From assembly GCA_032718475.1 (NCBI GenBank), contig JAUCBJ010007970.1:1-25134 (forward strand): a DNA stretch of 25,134 nt, given 5' to 3'. Of this stretch, positions 9,721-17,742 are shown in pieces. Source of the stretch: Nemertoderma westbladi. Lineage: Eukaryota; Xenacoelomorpha; Nemertodermatida; Nemertodermatidae. The position numbers and the translations under genes were made by a program. The notes below the pieces were generated by a model that made no database searches, was not told the origin of the DNA, and was given only the letters and a program-made list of their open reading frames with translations. Positions within the stretch are counted from its first letter, which is position 1; every line of letters starts with the position of its first letter.

Positions 9721-9864
9721 TTGATGACGTTGTATCGCACATTCCGCAACTATTATGGCATTTTTTTTTCATGAAATTAGAGACGCATGGGTCTTTGCCT
9801 TTCTTCAAGCTTTGAGCAAAGTTATGACCACAAATGGCTGAATTGTCGTAGCATCCTTCGGGCT
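9721..9864 (-). CDS. Exon encoding a ShK-type (ShKT) six-cysteine domain
   Basis: The minus strand encodes 47 codons containing CYDNSAICGHNFAQSLKKG, then DPCVSNFMKKKCHNSCGMC. That is the full six-cysteine ShKT pattern, with the family-typical FMxxxCxxSCGxC ending. ShKT domains are small disulphide folds found in many secreted metazoan proteins (metalloproteases, lectins, peptides), so the fold alone does not imply toxicity. The acceptor TTACAG precedes 9864; the donor GTGAGT occupies 9715-9720. Acceptor and donor are both phase 1. Joined to the exon at 5942-6189 the junction codon is AGT (Ser) and the frame stays open, supporting one gene with ShK followed by F-type lectin. The upstream exons with the signal peptide are not seen. 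Confidence 0.85.
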
Positions 9865-9869
9865 CTGTA

Positions 9870-10449
9870 ATATAATAGTTAACAATTAAATAGTCGTATT
9901 TGATACTTAGATTAGTTTACATTTTCTTAACTAATTTTTGGATTATTACGTCCATTAAATCAGAATTTTTTTCTAAAATGTAGCTTATATTTTATAGTCT
10001 ATTAAATCAAAGTAGGCTAATGTTATGTAGGCTAATGTGTTAGAAATTTTGTTTTTAATTACTAATTTTAGTTTTCCGAAAGCTAATTATTGTGTCAGAG
10101 TGAGTGTATTAAGATTTGCCCTACTGCAGATTGCAGGTTATTTATAATTTAGAAAAATATTTTTTAGAAAGTTTTCTAAAATTACATCGCGTGGAAAACT
10201 CAATACACAATTGCATACATACAGTAAGTGCTGAATATCTGAATTTCGAGGAACTGAAGTTAGTGAGTGACAAATGAATTCATTTTTTTTAATTATTATA
10301 ATTATATGCCGGTAACCTTTTAGTTAAATAAATTGGGGATAAGCTGTTGCAACTGTAATTATTAATGATGTAAACCTGTTTCATTCTAGCATACTCGAGG
10401 CCGTTAGGTCCGCTGTTAGAGATATAATATGTGCAACTTAAGACTGTCC
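9870..10449. other. AT-rich, likely intron of the ShK/lectin gene
   Basis: Upstream (minus sense) of the ShK exon acceptor. No further exon, RNA gene or repeat could be supported. Confidence 0.4.
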
Positions 10450-10495
10450 GTTCAATAGAAGTGGATTAGGTGGGATTGTGAGTGTCAGGGGCTAG

Positions 10496-10507
10496 TGGCT
10501 TAGCTGG
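10496..10507 (+). promoter_or_regulatory. Pol III A box
   Basis: TGGCTTAGCTGG matches the tRNA A-box consensus TRGCNNAGYNGG at every position. Confidence 0.75.
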
Positions 10508-10509
10508 TT

Positions 10510-10555
10510 AGCGCTACTGATGAGGCCTGATAGGCTGAAACGTACGTATAGCGCT
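10510..10555 (+). ncRNA. Type I hammerhead ribozyme
   Basis: All core elements are in order. Helix I 3' strand AGCGCTA (10510-10516); CTGATGA core (10517-10523); helix II GGCC/GGCT (10524-10527, 10533-10536) with loop TGATA; GAAA (10537-10540); a very short helix III, A-CG (10540-10542) with CG-T (10545-10547) across loop TA; cleavage triplet GTA with the expected cut after A10548; helix I 5' strand TAGCGCT (10549-10555), which pairs perfectly over 7 bp with 10510-10516 and can extend by wobble pairs. Both ends lie in helix I, so it is type I. Deviations: the first helix II pair is G-U, and helix III is minimal, as in the small hammerhead variants known from Penelope-like retroelements, which tend to act as dimers. 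It should self-cleave in transcripts, possibly only when dimeric or in tandem. Confidence 0.85.
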
Positions 10556-10566
10556 GGTTCAACCCC
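10556..10566 (+). promoter_or_regulatory. Pol III B box
   Basis: GGTTCAACCCC fits the B-box consensus GGTTCNANNCC and lies 48 bp after the A box, starting right where helix I of the ribozyme ends. Confidence 0.7.
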
Positions 10567-10584
10567 CGGTGACGCGCTTTCTCA

Positions 10585-10590
10585 TTTTTT
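10585..10590 (+). terminator. Putative Pol III terminator (T6)
   Basis: Run of six T on the sense strand 18 bp after the B box, just before the right inverted end. Confidence 0.5.
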
Positions 10591-10639
10591 CCACTTCTGA
10601 ACAAAACCATTTACATTACATCAATAACCGAATAATGGC

Positions 10640-11141
10640 CGAACAATAAGGTCGAAGGTCGAGGTTGTTATACAAGGTTTTTTTAGGAGAATCCATCATA
10701 GCTTGATACGATGGGGATTTGGGATACGTGGGGTTATCAACGGGTATTCTCGACAAATCGTTTTTTTTTGCGCTGCAGTACCATACTAATAACTATTGAG
10801 CGACAGTTTTAGAACAGATTAAAGAAGCCGTAAGTATTTACGGGGGTCCATCACGTGTCAGAGGAGATAGGCGCGCGATTGGCAGAGTTTATTATCACAA
10901 ATCGAGTCGTTAATAGAGGAAGTTATATTGCTGGACCAAGTACTCAGAACCAGCGACGCCTCTGGCGAGATGTCTTTCGTGTAGCTGTCATCTGTTTTAC
11001 AGCTTTTTTTACTTTTTGGAAGATAATAGAATATTAATATGACTCAGAAATATATTTATCGGCTTTATACATTATGTTCCCTGCCAAGGATAAATTAATC
11101 ACTTCGGATATTTCCCGTGGGATGGAATGCCCACTGAACAT
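10640..11141 (+). pseudogene. rve/DDE integrase-like protein pseudogene, 5' part
   Basis: Pieces of an integrase-core protein common in animal genomes are readable in shifting frames: HSLIRWGFGIRGVINGYSRQIV (first catalytic block, with Asn where Asp is expected), NNY-stop-ATVLEQIKEAV and YGGPSRVRGDR (second Asp block), then NRGSYIAGPSTQNQRRLWRDVF, and HLFYSFFYFLEDN plus a IHYV-like stretch in another frame. The WRDVF and HYV blocks are characteristic of this family. Frameshifts, stops and the lost first Asp mean it is inactive. The copy is cut at 11141 by the LINE insertion and resumes at 14934. It could be a decayed transposon gene or a retired domesticated copy. Confidence 0.75.
11121..11141 (+). 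repeat. Left 21-bp target-site duplication of the LINE
   Basis: GATGGAATgCCCACTGAACAT here and GATGGAATaCCCACTGAACAT at 14913-14933 differ at one base. They bracket the LINE exactly and duplicate integrase pseudogene coding sequence. Confidence 0.85.
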
Positions 11142-11184
11142 ACTACTACTACTAGGATCGGCATGCTGCATTGCAGCTGCATTT

Positions 11185-14100
11185 TTAAGAATGCTGTGCC
11201 GGCTTGTCAACAAAATTGCACCGCCACAACTCCCTATCACCCTTGACATTTGCCTGATCATCCGCATCTTTAAGGCCAGTGTCCTTTAAGATGCGTCTCA
11301 AGAAAGTCATGGGCTGTCCACCATGCTTATTCACTCCATGAGGCTGCCAAAGTACAAGATTATGCACTGGCTGGTCCTCACGGCGAAAGCAATGTCCTGC
11401 AAAGCGGAGGCGATTTTGTTCTAGTGTCAAGCTTGGGGGAACCAATGAGACACCTCCAATGTTATATAGTGTCTGGTTGGAGATGTGTGCATTGTACTTG
11501 ACACAATGAACCCGGCGTAGCATTCTTGTGAATGTGCCATCCAGAGATTTGGTGTCCTCAGCAGTTAGAGCCCAGCATGGACTCCCATAGAGGAGTACTG
11601 GAACTACTGCTGCTCTAAATAATCGGACCTTAAGTTTCCGATTAATTCTCGGTGACTTCCAAATCCTGGAAAGCCTATTCAAGGCTGCCCATGCCTTTCC
11701 CTTACGTATTCGAAGGTCCTCACCTGACTTCCGGATCCATGATCCCAGGTAACAGAAGTCGTCCACATGCTCAAGCATACCATCCTTTGAGCTTATGCTC
11801 ATCCGATCAGAGACTTGCTGAGGACTTTCAAAGTTAACTGTCAGAATTTTGGTCTTTCTGGAGTTAATAAAAAGACCAACACTAGAAGCAGCATGTTCTA
11901 ATGAGCTGAGGAGCCGTTGGGCTCCCTCTAATGATTCTGAGAGTACTCCTAAGTCATCAGCAAAGTCTAGATCAGTTAGGTACTTGGCAGGATTTCCTCG
12001 ACTTCTGGAGCCAGTAGGTGGAGTTATCATCACCCCATCATCATTATGATGATCTAAGGACATGCGTAGAACATAGTCAACCACAATAATGAATAAGAAT
12101 GGTGCAAGTGTGTCTCCTTGGAGGACGCCCCATAACACTTCAAATGGTTCTGTGTCACCGTCAACAGTAGACACAAATGTTGTCGAACCATCGTATACTG
12201 ATCTGATTGCTGCAATAATTTCATCAGGAATCCCATATAATGAAAGTATGCTGAACATACGTGAGCGAGAGACTGAATCAAAGGCCTTGAAGAAGTCAAC
12301 AAAGATAACAGCCAGATGCCTGTCTTTCTTTTTTGATAATTCTTCAATTATCCTTCTAAGTGCCAAAATGGGCTCCATGGTCCCACGACCTTTACGGAAC
12401 CCATTCTGATTTCCACGGAGCAGTCTCTCAATGGGATCCCTGATGCGATTTAATAGAATCCTATTGTATAGCTTTGCAGCAATCGAGATCAATGAGATTC
12501 CCCGAAAAGAACCATAGAGTGTTAGGTTGCCCTTCTTGGGAACTGGCACCAACTTATTTGTTTTCATTTCTTGTGGGACTCTTGTTGTACGGTACATGTC
12601 TACTATGATGGGATAGATGAGCTTTAAACACTCAGGTATTTTAAAGACCTCAGGGGGAACACCATCTACTCCACTGGCACGATTGGTCTTAATGCTCTTT
12701 GCAGCAGCCTTCACTTCTGCAAAGGAGATATCGCCAATGGGAATATCTGGGAGTACAGACTCAGACACCTTTACTTCTATAAAGTTATCAGGCAATACCC
12801 TGTCATTATTGAGGAGCTTTTCAAAGTGGGCTTTCCAACCATTGAGGCGATCGGCTGGTGATTCAGCCTTAACCTTGGTGGTTGGTTGGCTTTTCCGCCC
12901 AGTAAGCAGATTGATCGATTTCCATGCCTGGGATGATTGCCTGCTGTCGTCAGCATCATTGATGGCATCAACCTGTTGGTTTATTAGCTCCTGTAGATTA
13001 ACAGAGTACTGCCTGTTCAGGGACCTAGATGCAGCCTTAACTGCATTCTTGGCCGCTGTAGTCTGTTTGAGTCGGGACTCTTTCTGCGCCTTATGAAGGT
13101 CATTTCGGCACTTTTGAATTTTGTTGTCAGTCCAGGGGGCCCTTTTCCTGTTTCGAGGGTATACAGGAACTGTTTCTGCAGCTGCTAACTTAACTGCTTC
13201 TGTAAAGGCAGTATAGCCCTCACAGTGATCTGCCGCCTCAGAGGCAAGAGCCTCATACCTGTTGCTCAGCTGTAGTGTGAAGCTGGATCTCACACTTGGC
13301 TGTTGCAACAGAGAGGACCAGTCATGCCGCGGCAAGGCAGATTTCGTTGTTCTGCTAGCACGCAGACTAAGTCTTACCTTGGCCACAATAAGGCGGTGAT
13401 CACTGGAGAAGGGTCGAAGTGTAAATGCATTACAGTCTTGTATAGAGCTCCTGTATTTCCTACGAAACAGAATATGGTCTATCTGGGACTTGTGACCACT
13501 GGGTCCACTATGAGTCCATAGCTTTCCAGTTCGCTTCTTGAACTGGGTTCCAGCCGAAAACAATCCATTTCCAGAGATAAAATCCTGAAGATGGACAGAA
13601 TTTCGGTTAACACTATTGCTATAGACCCAGGGCGATGTAGGTGATTGATGCAGACTTGCATTAAAGTCTCCCAGGAATGTTAAGAATGCATGCTGATCCA
13701 CTCCATCAGTAGCTGCTTGTAGATTGTGGTAGAAATTTTCCACCTCCTCTACAGGGGCAACACTAGTTGGAGAGTAGCACACAATCAGAACCACCTTAGG
13801 AAACTTCTTAGCCAGTCTTCCAGAACATGAGAAGTGGCAACGGATGATGCGGTTAGAGATTTGGTCTATTTTGTCCAATGCTGCATGTGCAGTTGGATTC
13901 ATCAATAGACCAATTCCACCATTGCCACTATCATCTGCTGACGCGAGGGCGAGTCGCCAACCGCCCCCCATGTCCTTAATCAGAACCTCATCAGTCTGTC
14001 CAGTCTGCATTCGGTGCTCTTGAACACCCACTGCGCTAAGAGAGAGCTTATCTGCCAAGGCAGTCAGCTCACCTTGTCGCATTGGGGACCCGAGTGTTAG

Positions 14101-14502
14101 GGTGTTTACTGAGGCTAGTCTAGTGACTTGCCTCAGATTCACCAATGGCTTTGTTGGTCGGGGTGGAACATGAGAGTAGCCTCCAACTCCAGAATCCCTC
14201 TCCCCATCACAATCTGGCCTCCCTGGTGACCCAGGGTTTGGGCCAGAAAGGTCATCAGGAAAGGGACTCAAAGAATTGTTGACTGCTCTCTCTCCAGTAG
14301 GGGGTGAGACAGGCAGCCGGTCAGGAGTTAACTGACGCCTGTGAGGCCGATTGTGTCCGGTAATTCCACTGGCCTCTAGTGGCCGGACCTCCGCATTGCT
14401 AATGTAATCCATAGTGGGGGTTGGGGGGTGCTTTTTTGCCGAGTCAGCTCTCGGGGCAAATACCACACCCTGGTTTGCCATTCCACAGGGTGGGTGTCGC
14501 AA
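11185..14502 (-). CDS. LINE polyprotein: AP endonuclease + reverse transcriptase, 1105 aa
   Basis: Residues 1-120 are a low-complexity N-terminus. An APE-type endonuclease spans about 127-378, with its catalytic landmarks N133 (LASVNTLTL), E162 (VQEHR), Y243 (VCYSPT), GDFN at 278-281, QIDHI at 340-344 and SDHR at 367-370. Reverse transcriptase spans about 609-905, with FVDFFKAFDSV at 734-744, LQGDTLAP at 794-801 and the catalytic FADD at 847-850. The C-terminus has LLYGSPCW (970-977) and RLRFAGHCFRRED, typical of RTE-related LINEs. Together these would nick the target and prime reverse transcription on it. No stop or frameshift interrupts it, so it may be active. Start: first ATG of the open frame; the true start could be further in, since the 16996-17451 copy shares only the first ~19 codons. 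Confidence 0.93.
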   Translation of the reverse strand: MRHPPCGMANQGVVFAPRADSAKKHPPTPTMDYISNAEVRPLEASGITGHNRPHRRQLTPDRLPVSPPTGERAVNNSLSPFPDDLSGPNPGSPGRPDCDGERDSGVGGYSHVPPRPTKPLVNLRQVTRLASVNTLTLGSPMRQGELTALADKLSLSAVGVQEHRMQTGQTDEVLIKDMGGGWRLALASADDSGNGGIGLLMNPTAHAALDKIDQISNRIIRCHFSCSGRLAKKFPKVVLIVCYSPTSVAPVEEVENFYHNLQAATDGVDQHAFLTFLGDFNASLHQSPTSPWVYSNSVNRNSVHLQDFISGNGLFSAGTQFKKRTGKLWTHSGPSGHKSQIDHILFRRKYRSSIQDCNAFTLRPFSSDHRLIVAKVRLSLRASRTTKSALPRHDWSSLLQQPSVRSSFTLQLSNRYEALASEAADHCEGYTAFTEAVKLAAAETVPVYPRNRKRAPWTDNKIQKCRNDLHKAQKESRLKQTTAAKNAVKAASRSLNRQYSVNLQELINQQVDAINDADDSRQSSQAWKSINLLTGRKSQPTTKVKAESPADRLNGWKAHFEKLLNNDRVLPDNFIEVKVSESVLPDIPIGDISFAEVKAAAKSIKTNRASGVDGVPPEVFKIPECLKLIYPIIVDMYRTTRVPQEMKTNKLVPVPKKGNLTLYGSFRGISLISIAAKLYNRILLNRIRDPIERLLRGNQNGFRKGRGTMEPILALRRIIEELSKKKDRHLAVIFVDFFKAFDSVSRSRMFSILSLYGIPDEIIAAIRSVYDGSTTFVSTVDGDTEPFEVLWGVLQGDTLAPFLFIIVVDYVLRMSLDHHNDDGVMITPPTGSRSRGNPAKYLTDLDFADDLGVLSESLEGAQRLLSSLEHAASSVGLFINSRKTKILTVNFESPQQVSDRMSISSKDGMLEHVDDFCYLGSWIRKSGEDLRIRKGKAWAALNRLSRIWKSPRINRKLKVRLFRAAVVPVLLYGSPCWALTAEDTKSLDGTFTRMLRRVHCVKYNAHISNQTLYNIGGVSLVPPSLTLEQNRLRFAGHCFRREDQPVHNLVLWQPHGVNKHGGQPMTFLRRILKDTGLKDADDQANVKGDRELWRCNFVDKPAQHS

Positions 14503-14900
14503 TGGAGTCAGATATGAGGCCCATCACCCATATCTACTCTGGCGCACATGACCCACCATTGGCTGTTGCAGCTCATCTGCTGGGTCATGCCCTGTACCCT
14601 TGCTGCCAGGCGCAGGTCGCAGTGAAGTGCTCTCAGAGTGGACATGAGAACACTCTACTCCTGACCAGCCATTGGTAGATCACCATCTGCCTGGTCAGGC
14701 CATATACCCCTGCAGCCAAGTATATGGGTCCTTAATCCAGGACCAAGGGCGTCCTTATCCCAGAACGAAGGGGGTCCTAGTTACAGGACCAGATTTGCCC
14801 TAGTAAAAGGGGTCTATGCAGCTACAGGTGGCACCTCCTTTATGCTGCATGGAGGTGGCAAGTTTTCTTGATCAATGACCTAGAATACCTGACCTGACCT
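14503..14900 (-). promoter_or_regulatory. LINE 5' untranslated/promoter region
   Basis: Begins AGGTCAGGTCAGGTATTC on the minus strand and runs to the ORF start. The same ~455 bp (14446-14900, including the first codons) recurs at 16996-17449 with about 97% identity and one indel, as a separate insertion. In RTE-like LINEs this region normally drives transcription. Confidence 0.7.
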
Positions 14901-14912
14901 AAATGGAATGGA

Positions 14913-14933
14913 GATGGAATACCCACTGAACAT
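14913..14933 (+). repeat. Right 21-bp target-site duplication of the LINE
   Basis: Partner of 11121-11141 with one mismatch; the integrase pseudogene frame resumes directly after it. Confidence 0.85.
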
Positions 14934-15195
14934 AACTAACTGGTCACCTACCAAAATGTTTACGAATAGCTTGATTCAATTACAACATGATGGGATTTCA
15001 TTTAATGAAACATTAACTGGAGATTAAATTGAATCTTATGGTGTAGATGATTCTGACATTGCAAATACTGACGGGGATATGGGAGTTAATGACGTTATAT
15101 GTAGTACATGATGTCCAAGGATCCGGCGCTGTTTTAGGGGCATTGATGGAGTCTTTACCTGACACTACTATAGAATCCAATGATTATGATTTATG
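14934..15195 (+). pseudogene. rve/DDE integrase-like protein pseudogene, 3' part
   Basis: Continues the pseudogene from 11141 in the same frame across the excised LINE: TNWSPTKMFTNSLIQLQHDG, then SFNETLTGD-stop, YGVDDSDIANTDGDMG, and in another frame a stretch ending PDTTIESNDYDL. The NWSPxxMFTNSLIQ block and an acidic tail with SNDYxxxL are expected after the integrase core in this family. Internal TAA/TGA codons confirm decay. The next element (LINE fragment) begins at about 15200. Confidence 0.7.
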
Positions 15196-15199
15196 ATTT

Positions 15200-15985
15200 A
15201 AATTTATATTTAATTATTAACCGTTCGATACGGTTAATAGAGAGAAACTAATTTGCAAATTATCTTGTCTAGGGGTTAGCCGAAAGTTTTTGCTAGCTTT
15301 GTGTACGATTCTAGCCATAAATTTTGTACGAATTTGCATTGGTGCCTATTTGCTTGATCCAATACCACAAACGGTTGGAGTCTTACAAGGGGATAAATTG
15401 GGACAATCTTCTTTTTAGTTTATTTATTTCAGATTTACCTTGTTGTATTATTCTAGCAGCCTGCTGGTGTTTATTATACGCAGATGATTTAGTTATAGTA
15501 GGAACAAGCATATCCGATATTCAACAAAGCTTAGATAAATTATATTTATATTGTTTACAAAATGATTTAAAGGTAAATATTGATAAGACTAAAGTAGTCA
15601 AATTTAGAAGAGGCGGTAAACTCTGTCGTAACGATATTTTATTATATAATGGTGTACATTTAACATTTCAAAACAAGTTTGAATATCTAGGTGTAGTCTT
15701 TTCCACTAAAAATGGTGCTTCTAATCATTATGAACATCTATACAGAAAAGGTTTAGCATGTTGTGTACGTTTAAGTGTAAAGATATGCTTATCTAGCGTT
15801 ACTATAGAAACTGCTAAATTACTATGGTTATCAATTGTAATACCAACAATAACTTATGGGTGTAACATCTTTGATAGTAATATTGAAGCAAGTGATTTAG
15901 TACATGTTCAAAAAGTGAGAGGTTTTTACTGGAAACAATGGTGTGGTATATCAAAGTACGCATCAACATCGGCTATTCTAACTAA
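15200..15985 (+). pseudogene. LINE reverse transcriptase fragment
   Basis: Starts in the first catalytic block (FIFNY-stop-PFDTVNREKL, with Asn for the catalytic Asp), then KLSCLGVSRKFLLAL, IPQTVGVLQGDKLG, and after a frameshift near 15400 LLFSLFISDLP, LLYADDLVIVGTS (catalytic YADD), KTKVVKFRRGGKL, FEYLGVVFS and a tail ending in RGFYWKQWCGISKYASTSAI. Both ends are truncated and no target duplication was found. It resembles the 3793-5160 remnant (same KxxKFRxGGxL and EYLG signature), so probably the same clade. Codons after about 15985 become GC-richer and do not look like LINE. Confidence 0.8.
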
Positions 15986-16590
15986 AATAGATAACCCGCA
16001 CTCCGACCCAACGGATATCAACCTGGAAGGTCTGTTTGGAGTACGAAGGAGGGTCGCAGCCCAACTGGTAGCCAACGGTTACCATCACAAGTTCTAAAAA
16101 TCATGGTGGGGAATGTGGCGAGTAAATATTAAAAGATAAAACAAATGAAGGACTGTCAGCCACAGGTATGAAAAAATAGTAGGTAATTAGGCCTAGCAGA
16201 CGTTTCGTAAGCCAATGGCTATCTTTATCAATGCTAAATTTTAAAAAGTTTTTAAAAACTTTTTAAAATTTAGAATTGATAGATTGCTGAGCGCTTCCAC
16301 ATAGCAGCTTACACTGGTCCGGAGGGGACGGTTTGGGTAACGGCACCAAACGGGGTGAGCACGACAGGAGCGGCTACTGAAGTCGCTTCTAAGTGGATTT
16401 GGTGGATTAGTCTGCATTTGTCCAACCGAAAAACCATGTTTAATAATGGGTCTCTCGATCACTGATTGATGGAGATTGGAAATACATATGTCTCGGAATA
16501 TAGCAAAGCCACCGCTGGCTAGCTCATCCGCTACGGAACGACGTAGCTCTCACTGAGACAGTTATTTCATACAGAACTGACTGTCAATGT
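15985..16590. other. GC-richer segment, unassigned
   Basis: The open frame running through the LINE fragment continues to a stop at 16097 (ends NLEGLFGVRRRVAAQLVANG then YHHKF), but I recognise no family there. Between 16300 and 16460 both strands have open frames, neither convincing. TAGGCCTA at 16188 and the 40-bp palindrome at 16234-16273 mark a junction-like AT-rich spot. Base composition suggests that this belongs with the 16590-18560 block. Confidence 0.3.
16234..16273. repeat. 40-bp perfect palindrome
   Basis: CTAAATTTTAAAAAGTTTTT followed immediately by its exact reverse complement, with no spacer. Pure AT apart from four C/G positions; it could extrude as a cruciform or be the joint of two inverted element ends. 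Confidence 0.8.
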
Positions 16591-16692
16591 TAGCGAAGGG
16601 GGTTAAGAAACGCCGAAAGCATTTGAAGTTTAGGAATTTACCAAGTTCATCGAGTTGGGCGAGTTGGGTTCCCAACAACAACGGGTGTGCTC

Positions 16693-16995
16693 TTAGCGTG
16701 CGGCTACAGACATCCGCAAGTCATCCTGATAACGCTTGGTTCTCAAATATGAGGTATATCGCTCTAGCGAGGGGCGCAGGGGAACACTCATGAAGATATA
16801 TACAGCGCCAGGGGTGGTGAGTGGTCCTTGAAAGTAATAAGGCGAATATGAATCACCATAAACCTTGGAATACGTCTCACAATTGGTCTCTTTGAAGTTC
16901 CAGAAGAGGTTCCAGCCATACTCTTGAAACGGGATGTCACCAGAGGACGTACGGTCAACTCTGCTATATGTATCGTTAGCGTTACGTCGATACAT
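16693..16995 (-). pseudogene. Unidentified protein remnant, downstream part
   Basis: Minus-strand frame without stops from the LINE-fragment junction at 16995 to a stop at 16693: NDTYSRVDRTSSGDIPFQ, EYGWNLFWNFKETNC, SYSPYYFQGPLTTPGAVYIF, MSVPLRPSLERYTSYLRT and a basic end. Aromatic- and beta-rich with good codon use. I do not recognise the family; a viral-type structural protein is conceivable but unproven. The frame is continuous with the 17452-17662 piece once the 16996-17451 insertion is disregarded. Confidence 0.5.
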
Positions 16996-17451
16996 AGCTC
17001 TCGAGGCAAATACCACATCCTGGTTTGCCATTCCACAGGGTGGGTGTCGCAATGGAGTCAGATATGAGGCCCATCACCCATATCTACTCTGGCGTACATG
17101 ACCCACCATTGGCTGTTGCAGCTCATCTGCTGGGTCATGCCCTGTACCCTTGCTGCCAGGTGCAGGTTGCAGTGAAGTGCTCTCAGAGAGGACATGAGAA
17201 CACTCTACTCCTAACCAGCCATTGGTAGATCACCATCTGCCTGGTCAGGCCATATACCCCTGCAGCCAAGTATATGGGTCCTTAATCCAGGACCAAGGGC
17301 GTCCTTATCCCAGAACGAAGGGGGTCCTAGTTACAGGACCAGATTTGCCCTAGTAAGAGGGTCTATGCAGCTACAGGTGGCACCTCCTTTATGCTGCATG
17401 GAGGTGGCAAGTTTTCTTGATCAATGACCTAGAATACCTGACCTGACCTGA
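16996..17451 (-). mobile_element. 5'-end-only copy of the LINE, with 7-bp target duplication
   Basis: 455 bp about 97% identical to 14446-14900: the LINE 5' UTR plus the first ~19 codons (MRHPPCGMANQ...), then an abrupt end. GATACAT occurs directly on both sides (16989-16995 and 17452-17458), a 7-bp target duplication. LINE copies normally keep the 3' end and lose the 5' end, so a 5'-only copy is unusual. It may be an independent SINE-like unit that shares its sequence with the LINE, or an aberrant integration. Confidence 0.85.
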
Positions 17452-17662
17452 GATACATGATCTGATACATGACCCGGAAGAAGCCGCGGGATTGCACCCA
17501 AGGAAGGATGAATTGGGTGTCAACAAAGGGATATGGTATGTCGCGGACAATAGGGAAATCGTCGGTCAAATCCAAATATATGGCTGAACCGAGTTTATAA
17601 ACTGATTCGTCTAAGAGAATGTCCAGTATGGGTTGCGGCAATAAAGCTACGTCTATTCCCAT
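17452..17662 (-). pseudogene. Unidentified protein remnant, middle part
   Basis: Minus-strand open frame with MGIDVALLPQPILDILLD, KLGSAIYLDLTDDFPIV, RDIPYPFVDTQFILPWVQSR and GFFRVMYQIMY. It is interrupted at the target duplication by the LINE 5' fragment and continues in frame in the 16693-16995 part. Between 17662 and 17743 stops and a frame change separate it from the upstream piece, so the gene is decayed, or an intron lies there. Confidence 0.5.
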
Positions 17663-17742
17663 AGCCGGGTGTCAATTCGTGTCATTAACGTAAGCCGCTG
17701 CTTTGACAAACTGTTAATGTCTCGCACGGTGTTGTTAGGCTG

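Larger units (their letters stand above)
10450..10602 (+). mobile_element. Short Pol III-type element carrying a hammerhead ribozyme
   Basis: A 153-bp unit bounded by inverted repeats GTTC-aat-AGAAGTGGA (10450-10465) and TCCACTTCT-GAAC (10590-10602). Inside, in order, are a tRNA A box (10496-10507), a hammerhead ribozyme (10510-10555), a B box (10556-10566) and a T6 run (10585-10590) suited to Pol III termination. The layout is that of a tRNA-derived SINE whose anticodon-arm region is replaced by a ribozyme. It encodes no protein and would depend on other elements to move. No clear target duplication was found outside the inverted ends. Confidence 0.7.
11142..14912 (-). mobile_element. Full-length non-LTR retrotransposon (RTE/RTEX-like LINE)
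   Basis: A complete insertion on the minus strand: 5' UTR (about 14503-14900), one long ORF (14502-11185), a 3' UTR of about 43 nt and a TAGTAGTAGTAGT trinucleotide tail next to the left target duplication. A 21-bp target duplication flanks it (11121-11141, 14913-14933). The single ORF, ~3.8-kb length and microsatellite-type tail fit the RTE-like group. The one-base difference between duplications and the open ORF suggest a fairly young insertion. About 12 bp (14901-14912) between the 5' end and the duplication resemble the target itself and may be filler. Confidence 0.9.

Noticed and set aside
12054-13661. Several shorter open frames on both strands
   Set aside because: They are out-of-frame or antisense shadows of the 1105-aa LINE ORF.
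16195-16225. Second hammerhead-like motif on the minus strand (GAAACGTC after a short stem)
   Set aside because: GGCTTACGAAACGTC follows a small AGCC/GGCT stem, but CTGANGA is missing before the stem, so the catalytic core is incomplete.
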